From NCBI GenBank assembly GCA_021200555.1, contig JAJQGK010000023.1, forward strand, positions 1 through 42,404: 42,404 nt of DNA, written 5' to 3'. Below, piece after piece: positions 25,136-33,590 of this stretch. The notes under the pieces were generated by a model. That model was given only the letters and a program-made list of their open reading frames with translations. It searched no databases and was not told the origin of the DNA. This DNA is from Clostridiales bacterium (lineage in GTDB: Bacteria > Bacillota > Clostridia > Oscillospirales > Acutalibacteraceae). The stretch's first letter is position 1. Every line of letters begins with the position of its first letter. A program made the translations under genes and the position numbers.

Positions 25136-26605
25136 GTGAATTTACGAAGACGATTTTTTTACAATAACGCAAAAATGGTAATTATTATTGTGCTGTGTCT
25201 TTTGTTGTTTATCGGAATATTCGCACTTTTCTTTGTTAAGATTTTGCAGCCTGCAATAACAAATTATTGGCAGACCGGCGTTATGACATTTGAAATCGTA
25301 AGTATGCTTGATGATTTTGACACGAACCAAATTACCGACGATGATTATCTTGATGATGTGAACAGTGAATTGCAGCAAAAGGATTTCCATCTTATCATTT
25401 TTAAGAACGGTGCAGCTCATTACGGATCGATAACCGAAAGCGATGCTCTTCTTGATGACTCTGTTCTTGAATATTTTGAGAACCATCCCGGTTCGGTGGT
25501 CGTATTTAAAATGGACAACATCTCCTCCGTGTGCAAATCCGTGGATGTTGACGGAGACAGCTATGCCGTGCTTGCGGTGACCGATTCCGATACTGTGGGA
25601 GTTTTCTCCTCCGGACTTTTGGAATCCAGGGAGCTGGCATGGGTAGTCGGAGCTTTTCTTACTGAGATTGTGGTTCTTGTGATTATTGCCGTAATCGTGG
25701 TTATCCTTTTTTCAAGGATTAACGAAAAAAATATTGATATTCCGCTGCGAAAATTAAGCAATGTGGCTGAAAAAATTTCAGACGGTGATTTCAGCACAAG
25801 AATAGAATATACGGGAATAAAAGAATTTGAGGAAATTTGCGATGCGACCAATGCAATGCAGGACAAAATTGTCGCAAATATAAGCCGGATGCAGGAATAT
25901 GAAAAAAGCCGCACCGAAATGTTTGCGGGAATTTCACATGACCTGAAAACGCCCTTGACCTCCGTTATAGGGTATGTAAAGGGGCTGATGGACGGAATTG
26001 CAAATACTCCCGAAAAGCAAAAGAAGTATTATGAGATTATCTATAAAAAATCCATGACGATGAGTCTGCTGCTTGATCGGCTTCTTTTGGTAACCAGGCT
26101 TGAAGCAAACGAAGACGTATTCAATATGGAAACAGTCAATGTGAAGCTGTTTTTTGAGCATTGCCGTGACGATATTATGGATATGCAGGATAACACGGAT
26201 GTGTCATTTTCCTTTGAATGTGATGACGACGCCTATATTTGCGCCGATGTTATCCAGCTCAGCAGAGTGTTTACCAATATTGTGGAAAACAGTCGTGTTC
26301 ACGCTCATGCGGATAATCTTGCAATTCATATGGACATAAAGCAGGCGGAGGATAAGCTGTACGTAAGCATAAAGGATAACGGGGCGGGCACTCCGGAGGA
26401 CGAAATCCCCCATCTGTTTGAAATGTTTTACAGAGCGGATAAGTCGAGAACGGATCCGGGAAGCGGAATAGGCCTTGCAATGTCAAAGCTTATTGTGGAA
26501 GCCCACGGAGGAACCATAGAAGCAAGGAATAACGGCGGTTTTGAAATTATGATTATACTGCCGATACAAAAGGGAGATAAAAATGGAAAAAATCTTGATA
26601 GCTGA
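25136..26605 (+). CDS. Two-component sensor histidine kinase
   Basis: Membrane sensor kinase of 489 residues. TM1 is at about 13-36, followed by an extracellular sensor domain of ~130 residues rich in Asp, then TM2 at about 168-192. A HAMP linker follows, with PLRKLSNVAEKISDGDFSTR. The HisKA domain has FAGISHDLKTPLTS with phospho-acceptor His268. The ATPase domain shows N-box FTNIVENS, G1 DNGAGTPED, F-box LFEMFYRADKS and G2 GSGIGLAMSK. Three in-frame GTGs occur (25127, 25130, 25136); GGAG eight bases upstream supports 25136. Its 3' end overlaps the response regulator by 23 bases. Signal unknown. Confidence 0.92.
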   Translation: MNLRRRFFYNNAKMVIIIVLCLLLFIGIFALFFVKILQPAITNYWQTGVMTFEIVSMLDDFDTNQITDDDYLDDVNSELQQKDFHLIIFKNGAAHYGSITESDALLDDSVLEYFENHPGSVVVFKMDNISSVCKSVDVDGDSYAVLAVTDSDTVGVFSSGLLESRELAWVVGAFLTEIVVLVIIAVIVVILFSRINEKNIDIPLRKLSNVAEKISDGDFSTRIEYTGIKEFEEICDATNAMQDKIVANISRMQEYEKSRTEMFAGISHDLKTPLTSVIGYVKGLMDGIANTPEKQKKYYEIIYKKSMTMSLLLDRLLLVTRLEANEDVFNMETVNVKLFFEHCRDDIMDMQDNTDVSFSFECDDDAYICADVIQLSRVFTNIVENSRVHAHADNLAIHMDIKQAEDKLYVSIKDNGAGTPEDEIPHLFEMFYRADKSRTDPGSGIGLAMSKLIVEAHGGTIEARNNGGFEIMIILPIQKGDKNGKNLDS

Positions 26606-27281
26606 GGATGATAACGCCATAGCCGAGCTTGAAAAGGATTACCTTGAAATTAACGGATATGACTGTGATATTGCGGACGACGGCACGGAGGCTTTGAAGA
26701 GGGCCTTGACGGTGGATTACGATTTATTGATTCTCGATATAATGCTGCCGGGGAAAAGTGGATACGATATATGCCGTGAAGTCAGAGCCCAAAAGGACAT
26801 TCCGATAATTATGGTCACCGCAAAGCAGGAGTCCATAGATAAAATAAGAGGCCTTGGCTTGGGTGCGGACGATTATGTGTCAAAGCCCTTTGATCCCGGC
26901 GAGCTTGTGGCAAGGGTTAAGGTGCACATCGAGAGATATAACCGTCTTACCGGAAAAAAGAAAATAGATGCCGATGTTATTGAGTATGACGGACTTCGCC
27001 TTGAAAAAAATTCCTGGAAGGTCTTTGTAGACGGCAAGGAAATTGAAATGGCAAACAAGGAATTTGAATTGCTTACGTTCCTTATGTCAAACCCGAATAA
27101 GGTATTCTCCAAGGAATATCTGTTTGAGCGTATTTGGGGTTATGACTTTTTAAGCGACAGCGCTACCGTAGCCGTACATATTAACAGGATAAGAGATAAA
27201 ATCGAACCCGACCGCAATGTAAACAAATACATCTCCACAATCAGAGGCGCCGGATACAGATTTAATATGAAGGAAAATTAA
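26583..27281 (+). CDS. OmpR/PhoB-family response regulator
   Basis: A 232-residue DNA-binding response regulator, partner of the overlapping kinase. The receiver domain (1-115) has the acidic pocket EDD (8-10), phospho-acceptor Asp52 in LLILDIMLPG, the switch region VTAKQ and the conserved Lys in YVSKPFDPGEL. The C-terminal winged helix (about 135-230) contains NKEFELLTFLMSNPNKVFSK and VHINRIRDKIEPD. GGGAG precedes the ATG inside the kinase gene. The order kinase-then-regulator is the reverse of the common order. Targets are not evident; no third gene belongs to the unit. Confidence 0.95.
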   Translation: MEKILIAEDDNAIAELEKDYLEINGYDCDIADDGTEALKRALTVDYDLLILDIMLPGKSGYDICREVRAQKDIPIIMVTAKQESIDKIRGLGLGADDYVSKPFDPGELVARVKVHIERYNRLTGKKKIDADVIEYDGLRLEKNSWKVFVDGKEIEMANKEFELLTFLMSNPNKVFSKEYLFERIWGYDFLSDSATVAVHINRIRDKIEPDRNVNKYISTIRGAGYRFNMKEN

Positions 27282-27311
27282 AATAAGACCGGAATAAACA
27301 AAGCCAAAATT

Positions 27312-27345
27312 TCCCGCAGGATTAAAATGCCTGTGGGATTTTTTT
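27312..27345 (+). terminator. Terminator after the two-component system
   Basis: TCCCGCAGG (27312-27320) and CCTGTGGGA (27330-27338), a 9-bp stem with one G-T wobble, followed by seven T's. It separates the regulator gene from the dcw cluster. Confidence 0.9.
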
Positions 27346-27488
27346 GTTTAACTACATAATGTGCGTATATTTTTGATTGGGTACAATAGCTTGTGGATAA
27401 GGTGAAAAATCGATAAAAACCGTCATTTTAATTCCGTTATCGAATAAAAAATAATTGGAAATTTCTTAAAAAAATAATGAAAAACCTA

Positions 27489-27517
27489 TTGCAATTTTTT
27501 TACGCAGGCTTTATAAT
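27489..27517 (+). promoter_or_regulatory. Main sigma-A promoter of the dcw cluster
   Basis: TTGCAA (27489-27494), 17-base spacer, perfect TATAAT (27512-27517). Transcription would start near 27524, leaving a leader of about 86 bases before mraZ. Confidence 0.85.
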
Positions 27518-27525
27518 TAATTCGT

Positions 27526-27573
27526 GTGGAGGGTAAATTCACTTCAAATTCACCAAATAGGAGCGAAGTGGAG
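27526..27573 (+). promoter_or_regulatory. Direct repeats in the mraZ leader, candidate MraZ operator
   Basis: GTGGAG occurs at 27526-27531 and 27568-27573, and AAATTCAC is repeated at 27535-27542 and 27546-27553 with an 11-base period, about one helical turn. MraZ proteins autoregulate by binding short G-rich direct repeats just upstream of mraZ; these repeats are in the right place, but the match to a known box is only approximate. Confidence 0.4.
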
Positions 27574-27609
27574 CAAAACCCGAGACAATTTTTAAGGAGG
27601 GAGTCGGCG

Positions 27610-28023
27610 ATGAGCTACAGCGGCGTGTATTATCATAATCTGGACGCCAAAAACAGAATTTTTATTCCCGCTAAGTTCCGCGAGTCGCTTGGCGAAACCT
27701 TCTATTTGTTTAAGTCAACCGAGAAATGTTTATATATTTACGATGAGGAAAACTGGCAGCATACAATCGATACCATTATCAATGAGTCCGCCACCGAAGA
27801 GGGCAGAAATAGGCAGAGAAAAATTTTCAAGCGTGTTGCTTCCGTTGAAATGGACAAGCAGGGACGAATTACCATAAACGCCGATTTTGTGTCTCATGCG
27901 TTATTGACAAAGGACGTTGTAATTGCCGGTATGGGACGAAGAATTGAGATATGGGATCTTGACGAGTGGAACAAGATTGACGACGATGATGTTTCCGATA
28001 TCAGAAACGGAATAGTATATTGA
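27610..28023 (+). CDS. mraZ: Transcriptional regulator / division protein MraZ
   Basis: A 137-residue protein built of two AbrB-like half domains, first gene of the dcw cluster and known in other bacteria to repress it. The first unit has YYHNLDAKNRIFIPAKFRE and the second VEMDKQGRITINADFVSHAL, both with the family's D-x-K/Q-G/N-R pattern. The ORF is open upstream to 27526, but AAGGAGGGAG just before 27610 and the family start MSYSGVYYHNLD set the start at 27610. Confidence 0.95.
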   Translation: MSYSGVYYHNLDAKNRIFIPAKFRESLGETFYLFKSTEKCLYIYDEENWQHTIDTIINESATEEGRNRQRKIFKRVASVEMDKQGRITINADFVSHALLTKDVVIAGMGRRIEIWDLDEWNKIDDDDVSDIRNGIVY

Positions 28024-28066
28024 TTTTTGATGCTTTCTGTGATTACAGCTTGTAAGGCGGTGCGAA

Positions 28067-28990
28067 ATGGAATTTGTCCATAAATCGGTGCTTCTTAATG
28101 AAGCGGTAGATGCCTTATCCGTTAAAAGATGCGGGATATATGTCGATGCGACTGCCGGCGGCGGAGGTCATGCCTCCAAAATAGTCCAAAGTCTAAGTGA
28201 TGACGGACGGCTCATAGCCGTTGACCGTGACCCCGACGCCGTGGCAGTCCTGAAGCGGAAATTTGAAAATCAATCCAACGTAACCGTCGTAAACGATGTT
28301 TTTGACAATATAAAATCCATTCTTCAAGACCTTTCCGTTTCCGGAGTTGACGGTATTTTAGCCGATTTGGGCGTAAGCTCCTTTCAGCTTGATTCCGCAG
28401 AAAGAGGTTTTTCCTTTCATAAGGACGCCCCCTTGGATATGCGGATGAGCAAATCGGGTTTTTCCGCTTATGATGCGGTGAATACACTGCCGCAGGACAA
28501 GCTTAAACAGATTATATACTCCTACGGCGAGGAAAAATATGCTCCGTCAATTGCGAAAAACATTGTAAAGCAAAGAGAGATTAAGCCCATAGAAACCACC
28601 TTTGAGCTGTGCGATATTATTTCCGCTTCAATGCCTGCGAAGGCAAAAAGAGACGGACATCCGGCAAGAAGAACGTTCCAGGCGCTGAGAATTTATGTGA
28701 ACCGTGAGCTTGAAATGCTGCCGAACGCCTTAAACGATATGTTCGACTGCCTTAATGCGGACGGAGTGCTTGCGGTTATTACCTTCCATTCTCTTGAGGA
28801 CAGAATTGTAAAAAACGCTTTTAACGAATTTTGCAAGGGCTGCACCTGCCCGCCGGATTTTCCCGTGTGCGTCTGCGGAAAAAAGCCTCGGGGAGAGCTT
28901 TTGTTTAAATCAAAGACACCGTGTGAAAGTGAAATAGATGAAAATCCCAGAAGCCGAAGCGCAAGGCTCCGAGCTGTAAGGAAGCTTTAG
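28067..28990 (+). CDS. rsmH: 16S rRNA m4C1402 methyltransferase RsmH (MraW)
   Basis: A 307-residue SAM-dependent N4-methyltransferase acting on C1402 of 16S rRNA. The start MEFVHKSVLLNEAVDAL, the SAM loop DATAGGGGHASKI, the DLGVSSFQLD motif, RRTFQALRIYVN in the insert, and ITFHSLEDRIVK near the end are all family signatures. AAGGCGG precedes the ATG. Second gene of the dcw cluster, 43 bases after mraZ. Confidence 0.97.
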   Translation: MEFVHKSVLLNEAVDALSVKRCGIYVDATAGGGGHASKIVQSLSDDGRLIAVDRDPDAVAVLKRKFENQSNVTVVNDVFDNIKSILQDLSVSGVDGILADLGVSSFQLDSAERGFSFHKDAPLDMRMSKSGFSAYDAVNTLPQDKLKQIIYSYGEEKYAPSIAKNIVKQREIKPIETTFELCDIISASMPAKAKRDGHPARRTFQALRIYVNRELEMLPNALNDMFDCLNADGVLAVITFHSLEDRIVKNAFNEFCKGCTCPPDFPVCVCGKKPRGELLFKSKTPCESEIDENPRSRSARLRAVRKL

Positions 28991-29038
28991 CAAGATTTTA
29001 TATGGATAAGTTGCAGGAAAGAAAAAGGAGAGACTAAA

Positions 29039-29602
29039 ATGGCACAGACTGATTACGGACCGCGGGAAATTTCATTGTTCGGCTACAATTACGGCAGTGC
29101 TGCGCCTGCGCTTGAGCCTGAGTTTGAGCCTGTACCTCCCGAAAAGAAAAAGTCTGCCGCCAAGCCCGCTCCGAAAAAGAAAAAGGAAAAACGGGAAAGA
29201 GCGGAAATATCCGACGAAGGAGACTTTCGGGCAAGCCTGCACTCATTTTTCAGATCCGCAAAAATATTTCTTGTGGTTGCAAGCGTGTTCGCTGTTGTAA
29301 GCACCGTTATTTATCTTAACGTAACTCTTGATGAAACAGCCGAAACGATAGCAGCGGTTCAGGATGAAATAGATATAGCCGTCAGCGAAAATACCCGTCT
29401 CCAATCGGCTCTTGAGGGGATGGTTTCCATTAATAAAGTTGAGGATTACGCCGAAAACGTTTTGGGAATGGTAAAGCTTGAGGATTACAAGATTACATAT
29501 TTTAATGAAGATGTCGGAAATCAAGTGGTCGTTTCGGGCGGCAAATCCTACGACGACGACTCGAATACCATTGCGGCAAAGATAAAAAGTCTGTTTGAAT
29601 AA
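29039..29602 (+). CDS. FtsL-like septal membrane protein
   Basis: A 187-residue bitopic protein in the ftsL position between rsmH and the septal PBP. A cytosolic Pro/Lys/Glu-rich region (residues 1-70, with PEKKKSAAKPAPKKKKEKRE) precedes one membrane helix (about 75-97). An extracellular coiled coil with heptad spacing follows (ETIAAVQDEIDIAVSENTRL), then an acidic tail. FtsL proteins are poorly conserved, so the call rests on architecture and position; FtsL binds FtsQ/DivIB and DivIC and activates FtsW and the septal PBP. It ends at a clear intrinsic terminator (29675-29702), unexpected inside this cluster. Confidence 0.8.
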   Translation: MAQTDYGPREISLFGYNYGSAAPALEPEFEPVPPEKKKSAAKPAPKKKKEKRERAEISDEGDFRASLHSFFRSAKIFLVVASVFAVVSTVIYLNVTLDETAETIAAVQDEIDIAVSENTRLQSALEGMVSINKVEDYAENVLGMVKLEDYKITYFNEDVGNQVVVSGGKSYDDDSNTIAAKIKSLFE

Positions 29603-29674
29603 AATTGTCTGTTTGCTGTCATAAAGATTTAATTGTTCAAATAAAGATAATTCAGGGATTGTTTTTACATGAAG

Positions 29675-29702
29675 AAGGGCGAAGAAAATTTTCGCCCTTT
29701 TT
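29675..29702 (+). terminator. Intrinsic terminator inside the dcw cluster
   Basis: AAGGGCGAA (29675-29683) and TTCGCCCTT (29691-29699) form a perfect 9-bp stem with a 7-base loop, followed by T's to 29702. It lies between the ftsL-like gene and the PBP gene. I see no strong promoter between it and the PBP start, so it more likely attenuates than fully ends transcription. Confidence 0.8.
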
Positions 29703-29771
29703 ATGGCAATCTGAGATATTCCGGTTTTAACCGAAATTTTCCCGATACTCTGAAAAAGGAGGGCGGTTTAT

Positions 29772-32060
29772 ATGAAATCAGGACAAAAAAGCAAAGCTGT
29801 AAACAACAGCGCAAGAGGCATGATCGCCCTTGTGCTTGTTTCTGTTCTGTCCGTGGGTCTTATAATCCGTCTTTTCGGTATTCAGATTGTAAACGGCGAT
29901 GAATACTCCGCAAAGGTTGAGAGCCAGCAGCTCAGCGACACCGAAATCAGTGCCGGCAGAGGGACGATTTACGATGCGAATATGAATGTCCTTGCTCAAA
30001 GTGCCTCCGTTTGGCTTGTATATATAAATCCGTCAAAAATAAATTCAATCGAGGATGAGACAAGGCGTGAAACAGTTCGTGAAATCGTAGTCAGCGGTCT
30101 TGCGGCAATTCTTGATATGGATGAGGACACAATCAGAGGCTACACGGAAAAGAACTACTCCTATCAGCTTGTGAAAAGCGCAATCGAAAAGGATACAAGG
30201 GATTCAATCCTTGCCTTTATCGATGAGTACGCAAGCAGAGAGGGCGACGATCAGGTTGATTTAAGCAGCATTGTATGCATAGATCCGGACACAAAAAGAT
30301 ATTATCCTTACTCCACTTTGGCGTCCACGGTTATCGGCTTTACGGGAACGGACGGAAACGGTCTTGCAGGTCTTGAGTATTACTATGACGATATACTTAC
30401 GGGCGTATCCGGCAGAACGATAACAGCCAAGGACGGCACGATGTCCGTTATGCCCAATCAATATGAGACAATTTACGAAGCGGAAAACGGCACAAGTCTT
30501 GTTTTAACCCTTGATATTTACATTCAGCATATACTTGAAGACGTTCTTTCGGAAGCCCTTGAAGATACGGGAGCCGAAAACGTTTACGGAATTGTTATGG
30601 ATGTTGACACGGGTGCAATTTTGGGAATGGTTTCCCTTCCCGATTATGATTTGAACGATCCCTTCACAATTTACAGCGAGCAGCTCCAAGAGGCGTATGC
30701 CGAGGCTTTGGAGGATACGGAATTAGACGACGATGATGAAACAAAAACAAAATCCTATTATCAAAATTTACAGTGGAGCAACAGAGCTGTTGTAAATACC
30801 TATGAACCGGGATCGGTCTTTAAGGTTATTACCGCTTCCGCAGCCATTGAGGAGGGCGTGGCGGATCTTAACACCCAATATTATTGCAGCGGCGTTATCG
30901 AATACGCCACAAGAAGCATCCATTGTTGGAAAAGCGGAGGTCACGGCAGCGAAACTTTTGTCGATCTTCTTAAAAATTCCTGCAATCCCTTTGCCGTAAC
31001 CCTTGCAAGCTATTTGGGAACGGATGTGTATTACGATTACTTTGAGGCTTTCGGCTTTACCGAGAAAACAGGCGTTGACCTGCCCGGCGATTTTACTCCC
31101 ACAGCGGGCGTGCTTTATATGTCGAGGGATGATTTTTCCTACTCAGACCTTGCTTCCTATTCATTCGGTCAGTCCTTCCAGGTTTCACCTCTTCAGATGA
31201 TTACAGCGATATCGGCTGTGGCAAACGGCGGGTATCTTATGACTCCGTATATAGTAAGCAAGCTTGTGGATGACGACGGAAATACCGTAAGCGAAACGGA
31301 ACCTACGGTCAGAAGACAGGTTATATCCGAGTCCACCGCATCCATAATAAGAGAGTGTATGGAAGAGGTAGTATCATCCGGTACAGGCAAAAACGCCTAT
31401 GTGGCAGGCTATCATGTGGCGGGAAAAACAGGTACTTCCGAAAAGCTTACCGAAGGCGATGAGGAAGTATATATCGCTTCATTCTGCGGCTTTGCTCCGG
31501 CGGACGATCCCGAAATCTCAATAATAATCATAGTTGACGAGCCTGAAGGCGAACACGGAGGCGGCGCCGTTGCGGCTCCTCTTGCGGGTGAAATTTTCGA
31601 GCAGGTTCTTGAGTATTTGGGCGTTGAACGCTCCTACAGCGATTCGGAACTGGAGCTTTTGGTTGACAGTGCGCCTTCTCTTGTGGGACTTACGGTTTCC
31701 GAAGCGAGAACCGAGGTTTCCGACAGCGATATAACATTGAGAGTAATAGGCGACGGCGATACGGTTGTTGCGCAGTGTCCCGAAGCCGGAAGAGAAATTC
31801 CGTCTGACGGAATTGTGGTTGTGTATACCGAGTCGGATTATACCTCTCAGGAGGTTACCGTTCCCGACTTTACGGGATATACTGTAAGCGAAGCCAATAA
31901 GCTGGCGCTTAGCAGCGGGCTGAATATACGTATTTCCGGCAGCTCTGCAAACAGCGGAACGGTTTATGCGTACAAACAGAGTATTGACGCAGGTACTACG
32001 GTTGAAATGGGAGAGATTATAACCGTTTACTTTAAAACCACAGTGGATGTTTCAGATTAA
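29772..32060 (+). CDS. ftsI: Septal class B penicillin-binding protein with two PASTA domains (FtsI/PBP2B/SpoVD type)
   Basis: Peptidoglycan transpeptidase of 762 residues anchored by one helix (about 16-38). The N-terminal dimerisation module starts with RGTIYDANMNVLAQSASVW. The transpeptidase domain has SxxK in EPGSVFK with catalytic Ser348, SCN at 403-405 and KTGT at 552-555. Two PASTA domains follow (about 633-695 and 696-762; VPDFTGYTVSEANKLALSSG in the second). PASTA-bearing division PBPs of Firmicutes crosslink septal wall with FtsW; the sequence does not say whether it serves vegetative division or sporulation (SpoVD), so the symbol is provisional. GGAGGGCGG precedes the ATG. Confidence 0.9.
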   Translation: MKSGQKSKAVNNSARGMIALVLVSVLSVGLIIRLFGIQIVNGDEYSAKVESQQLSDTEISAGRGTIYDANMNVLAQSASVWLVYINPSKINSIEDETRRETVREIVVSGLAAILDMDEDTIRGYTEKNYSYQLVKSAIEKDTRDSILAFIDEYASREGDDQVDLSSIVCIDPDTKRYYPYSTLASTVIGFTGTDGNGLAGLEYYYDDILTGVSGRTITAKDGTMSVMPNQYETIYEAENGTSLVLTLDIYIQHILEDVLSEALEDTGAENVYGIVMDVDTGAILGMVSLPDYDLNDPFTIYSEQLQEAYAEALEDTELDDDDETKTKSYYQNLQWSNRAVVNTYEPGSVFKVITASAAIEEGVADLNTQYYCSGVIEYATRSIHCWKSGGHGSETFVDLLKNSCNPFAVTLASYLGTDVYYDYFEAFGFTEKTGVDLPGDFTPTAGVLYMSRDDFSYSDLASYSFGQSFQVSPLQMITAISAVANGGYLMTPYIVSKLVDDDGNTVSETEPTVRRQVISESTASIIRECMEEVVSSGTGKNAYVAGYHVAGKTGTSEKLTEGDEEVYIASFCGFAPADDPEISIIIIVDEPEGEHGGGAVAAPLAGEIFEQVLEYLGVERSYSDSELELLVDSAPSLVGLTVSEARTEVSDSDITLRVIGDGDTVVAQCPEAGREIPSDGIVVVYTESDYTSQEVTVPDFTGYTVSEANKLALSSGLNIRISGSSANSGTVYAYKQSIDAGTTVEMGEIITVYFKTTVDVSD

Positions 32061-32107
32061 AGAGTGTATAAAGAGAGTGTATTATGGATTTAGATTGAAA
32101 GAAAGGA

Positions 32108-32130
32108 ATGATACAGGAGCTTTGTATCAT
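32108..32130 (+). promoter_or_regulatory. Hairpin presenting AGGAG in its loop before murE
   Basis: ATGATAC (32108-32114) and GTATCAT (32124-32130) form a perfect 7-bp stem whose 9-base loop AGGAGCTTT carries the best Shine-Dalgarno-like sequence of the murE leader, 25 bases before the murE ATG. It may affect murE translation; there is no T-run, so it is not a terminator. Confidence 0.4.
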
Positions 32131-32143
32131 AGGGCGAGAACTA

Positions 32144-33589
32144 ATGAAGCTTTCGGAAATCTTAAAAAGAATAAAAACCTATGATGTATATGAAGACTCA
32201 GAGGTTACGTTTATCACCGCCGACTCAAGGAAGGTGTGCAAGGGCTGTGTTTTCGTCTGCATTAAGGGCAATAATTTTGACGGTCACGATGCCGCGCGGC
32301 AGGCTGTGGAAAACGGTGCCGTTTGCGTGGTTTGCAGCCGTGATTTGGGACTTAAAAATCAGATAAAGGTAAAAAATACGAGGGAAGCCTTTTCTCTCAT
32401 GTGCGCGGAGTTTTTCGGAAATCCCGCCGACCGGCTTAAGCTCATCGGGATTACCGGAACCAACGGAAAAACAACCACCGCTTTTCTTATAAAAAATATG
32501 CTTGAACAGCTGGGACATAAGACGGGGCTTATAGGAACGGTAAAAAATATGGCAGGCGATAAGGAGTTCCCCTCCGTGCTGACCACTCCCGAAAGCTTTG
32601 AGCTGCACGGACTTTTCAGCGAAATGGTTAAAGAGGGATGCGAATATTGCGTTATGGAGGTTTCCTCTCAGGCTCTCGCTCAGGAAAGAGCTGCGGGACT
32701 TCATTTTGCATCGGCAATCTTTACCAATCTCACTCAGGATCATCTTGATTACCACGGCACTTTTGAAAATTACGCCGAAGCGAAATCGAAGCTTTTCGCT
32801 CAGGCGGACACATGCATTTTAAATCTTGACGATGAGCACGCAATGACAATGATGCGTCATTCGGACGGAAGACCAGTTACCTACTCGGTAAACCGTGATG
32901 AATCGGATTACACGGCAAAATATATAAGATACAAAAATGACGGCATAGAGTACGAGCTTGTGAAAATGGGCTATGTGGAGCGTGTAAAGGTCGGTATTCC
33001 GGGAGAATTTACCGTTTACAATTCCATGGCGGCAGCCGTTGCATTAATCGAGCTTGGCTTTGACTTCAGCGAGGTTGTGTACGCCCTTTCTCTTTGCAAA
33101 GGCGTTAAGGGCAGAATTGAGGTCGTTCCCACCGACACGGATTACACCGTTATAATAGATTACGCTCATTCTCCGGACGGACTTGAAAATATTATTTCAT
33201 CGCTGCGTAAAATTGCCTCTGCAAGGATTATCACAGTTTTCGGATGCGGCGGAGATCGGGATAAAACAAAGCGTCCCGTAATGGGCGCAATTGCGGCAAA
33301 GCTGTCCGATGTGATCGTTGTCACTTCCGACAATCCCAGAAGTGAAGACCCGAACAAAATTATCGATGATATTCTTGAGGGCGTTAAGGGCACAAAAACA
33401 AGGAAAATCGTCCAGCCCGACAGAACAAAGGCGATAAAAGCGGCTCTTGATGAGGCTCAGACCAACGATATAGTTCTGCTTGCGGGAAAAGGACACGAAA
33501 CATATCAAATTCTCGGTACGGGGAAGATTCATTATGACGAAAGAGAAATCGTTAAGGGACTTCTTGACGGCTCTGTAAGGACTGATTGA
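32144..33589 (+). CDS. murE: UDP-MurNAc-L-Ala-D-Glu:meso-diaminopimelate ligase MurE
   Basis: Cytosolic ATP-dependent Mur ligase of 481 residues adding the third stem residue. The N-terminal domain contains FITADSRKV and KGNNFDGHDA. The central ATPase domain has the P-loop TGTNGKTT (105-111 region) and SSQALAQERAAG. The C-terminal domain has the motif DNPR at 396-399, followed by SEDP, which in this family marks meso-DAP rather than lysine specificity. An in-frame ATG at 32108 exists with only a directly adjacent AAAGGA; the family start MKLSEIL fits 32144, though its ribosome site (GGGCGAG) is weak. It ends one base before the murF start codon. Confidence 0.95.
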   Translation: MKLSEILKRIKTYDVYEDSEVTFITADSRKVCKGCVFVCIKGNNFDGHDAARQAVENGAVCVVCSRDLGLKNQIKVKNTREAFSLMCAEFFGNPADRLKLIGITGTNGKTTTAFLIKNMLEQLGHKTGLIGTVKNMAGDKEFPSVLTTPESFELHGLFSEMVKEGCEYCVMEVSSQALAQERAAGLHFASAIFTNLTQDHLDYHGTFENYAEAKSKLFAQADTCILNLDDEHAMTMMRHSDGRPVTYSVNRDESDYTAKYIRYKNDGIEYELVKMGYVERVKVGIPGEFTVYNSMAAAVALIELGFDFSEVVYALSLCKGVKGRIEVVPTDTDYTVIIDYAHSPDGLENIISSLRKIASARIITVFGCGGDRDKTKRPVMGAIAAKLSDVIVVTSDNPRSEDPNKIIDDILEGVKGTKTRKIVQPDRTKAIKAALDEAQTNDIVLLAGKGHETYQILGTGKIHYDEREIVKGLLDGSVRTD

Positions 33590-33590
33590 T

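Noticed and set aside
29669-29902. A 77-codon plus-strand frame covering the terminator before the PBP gene
   Set aside because: It begins inside the terminator hairpin, has no ribosome site, and overlaps the PBP gene in another frame.
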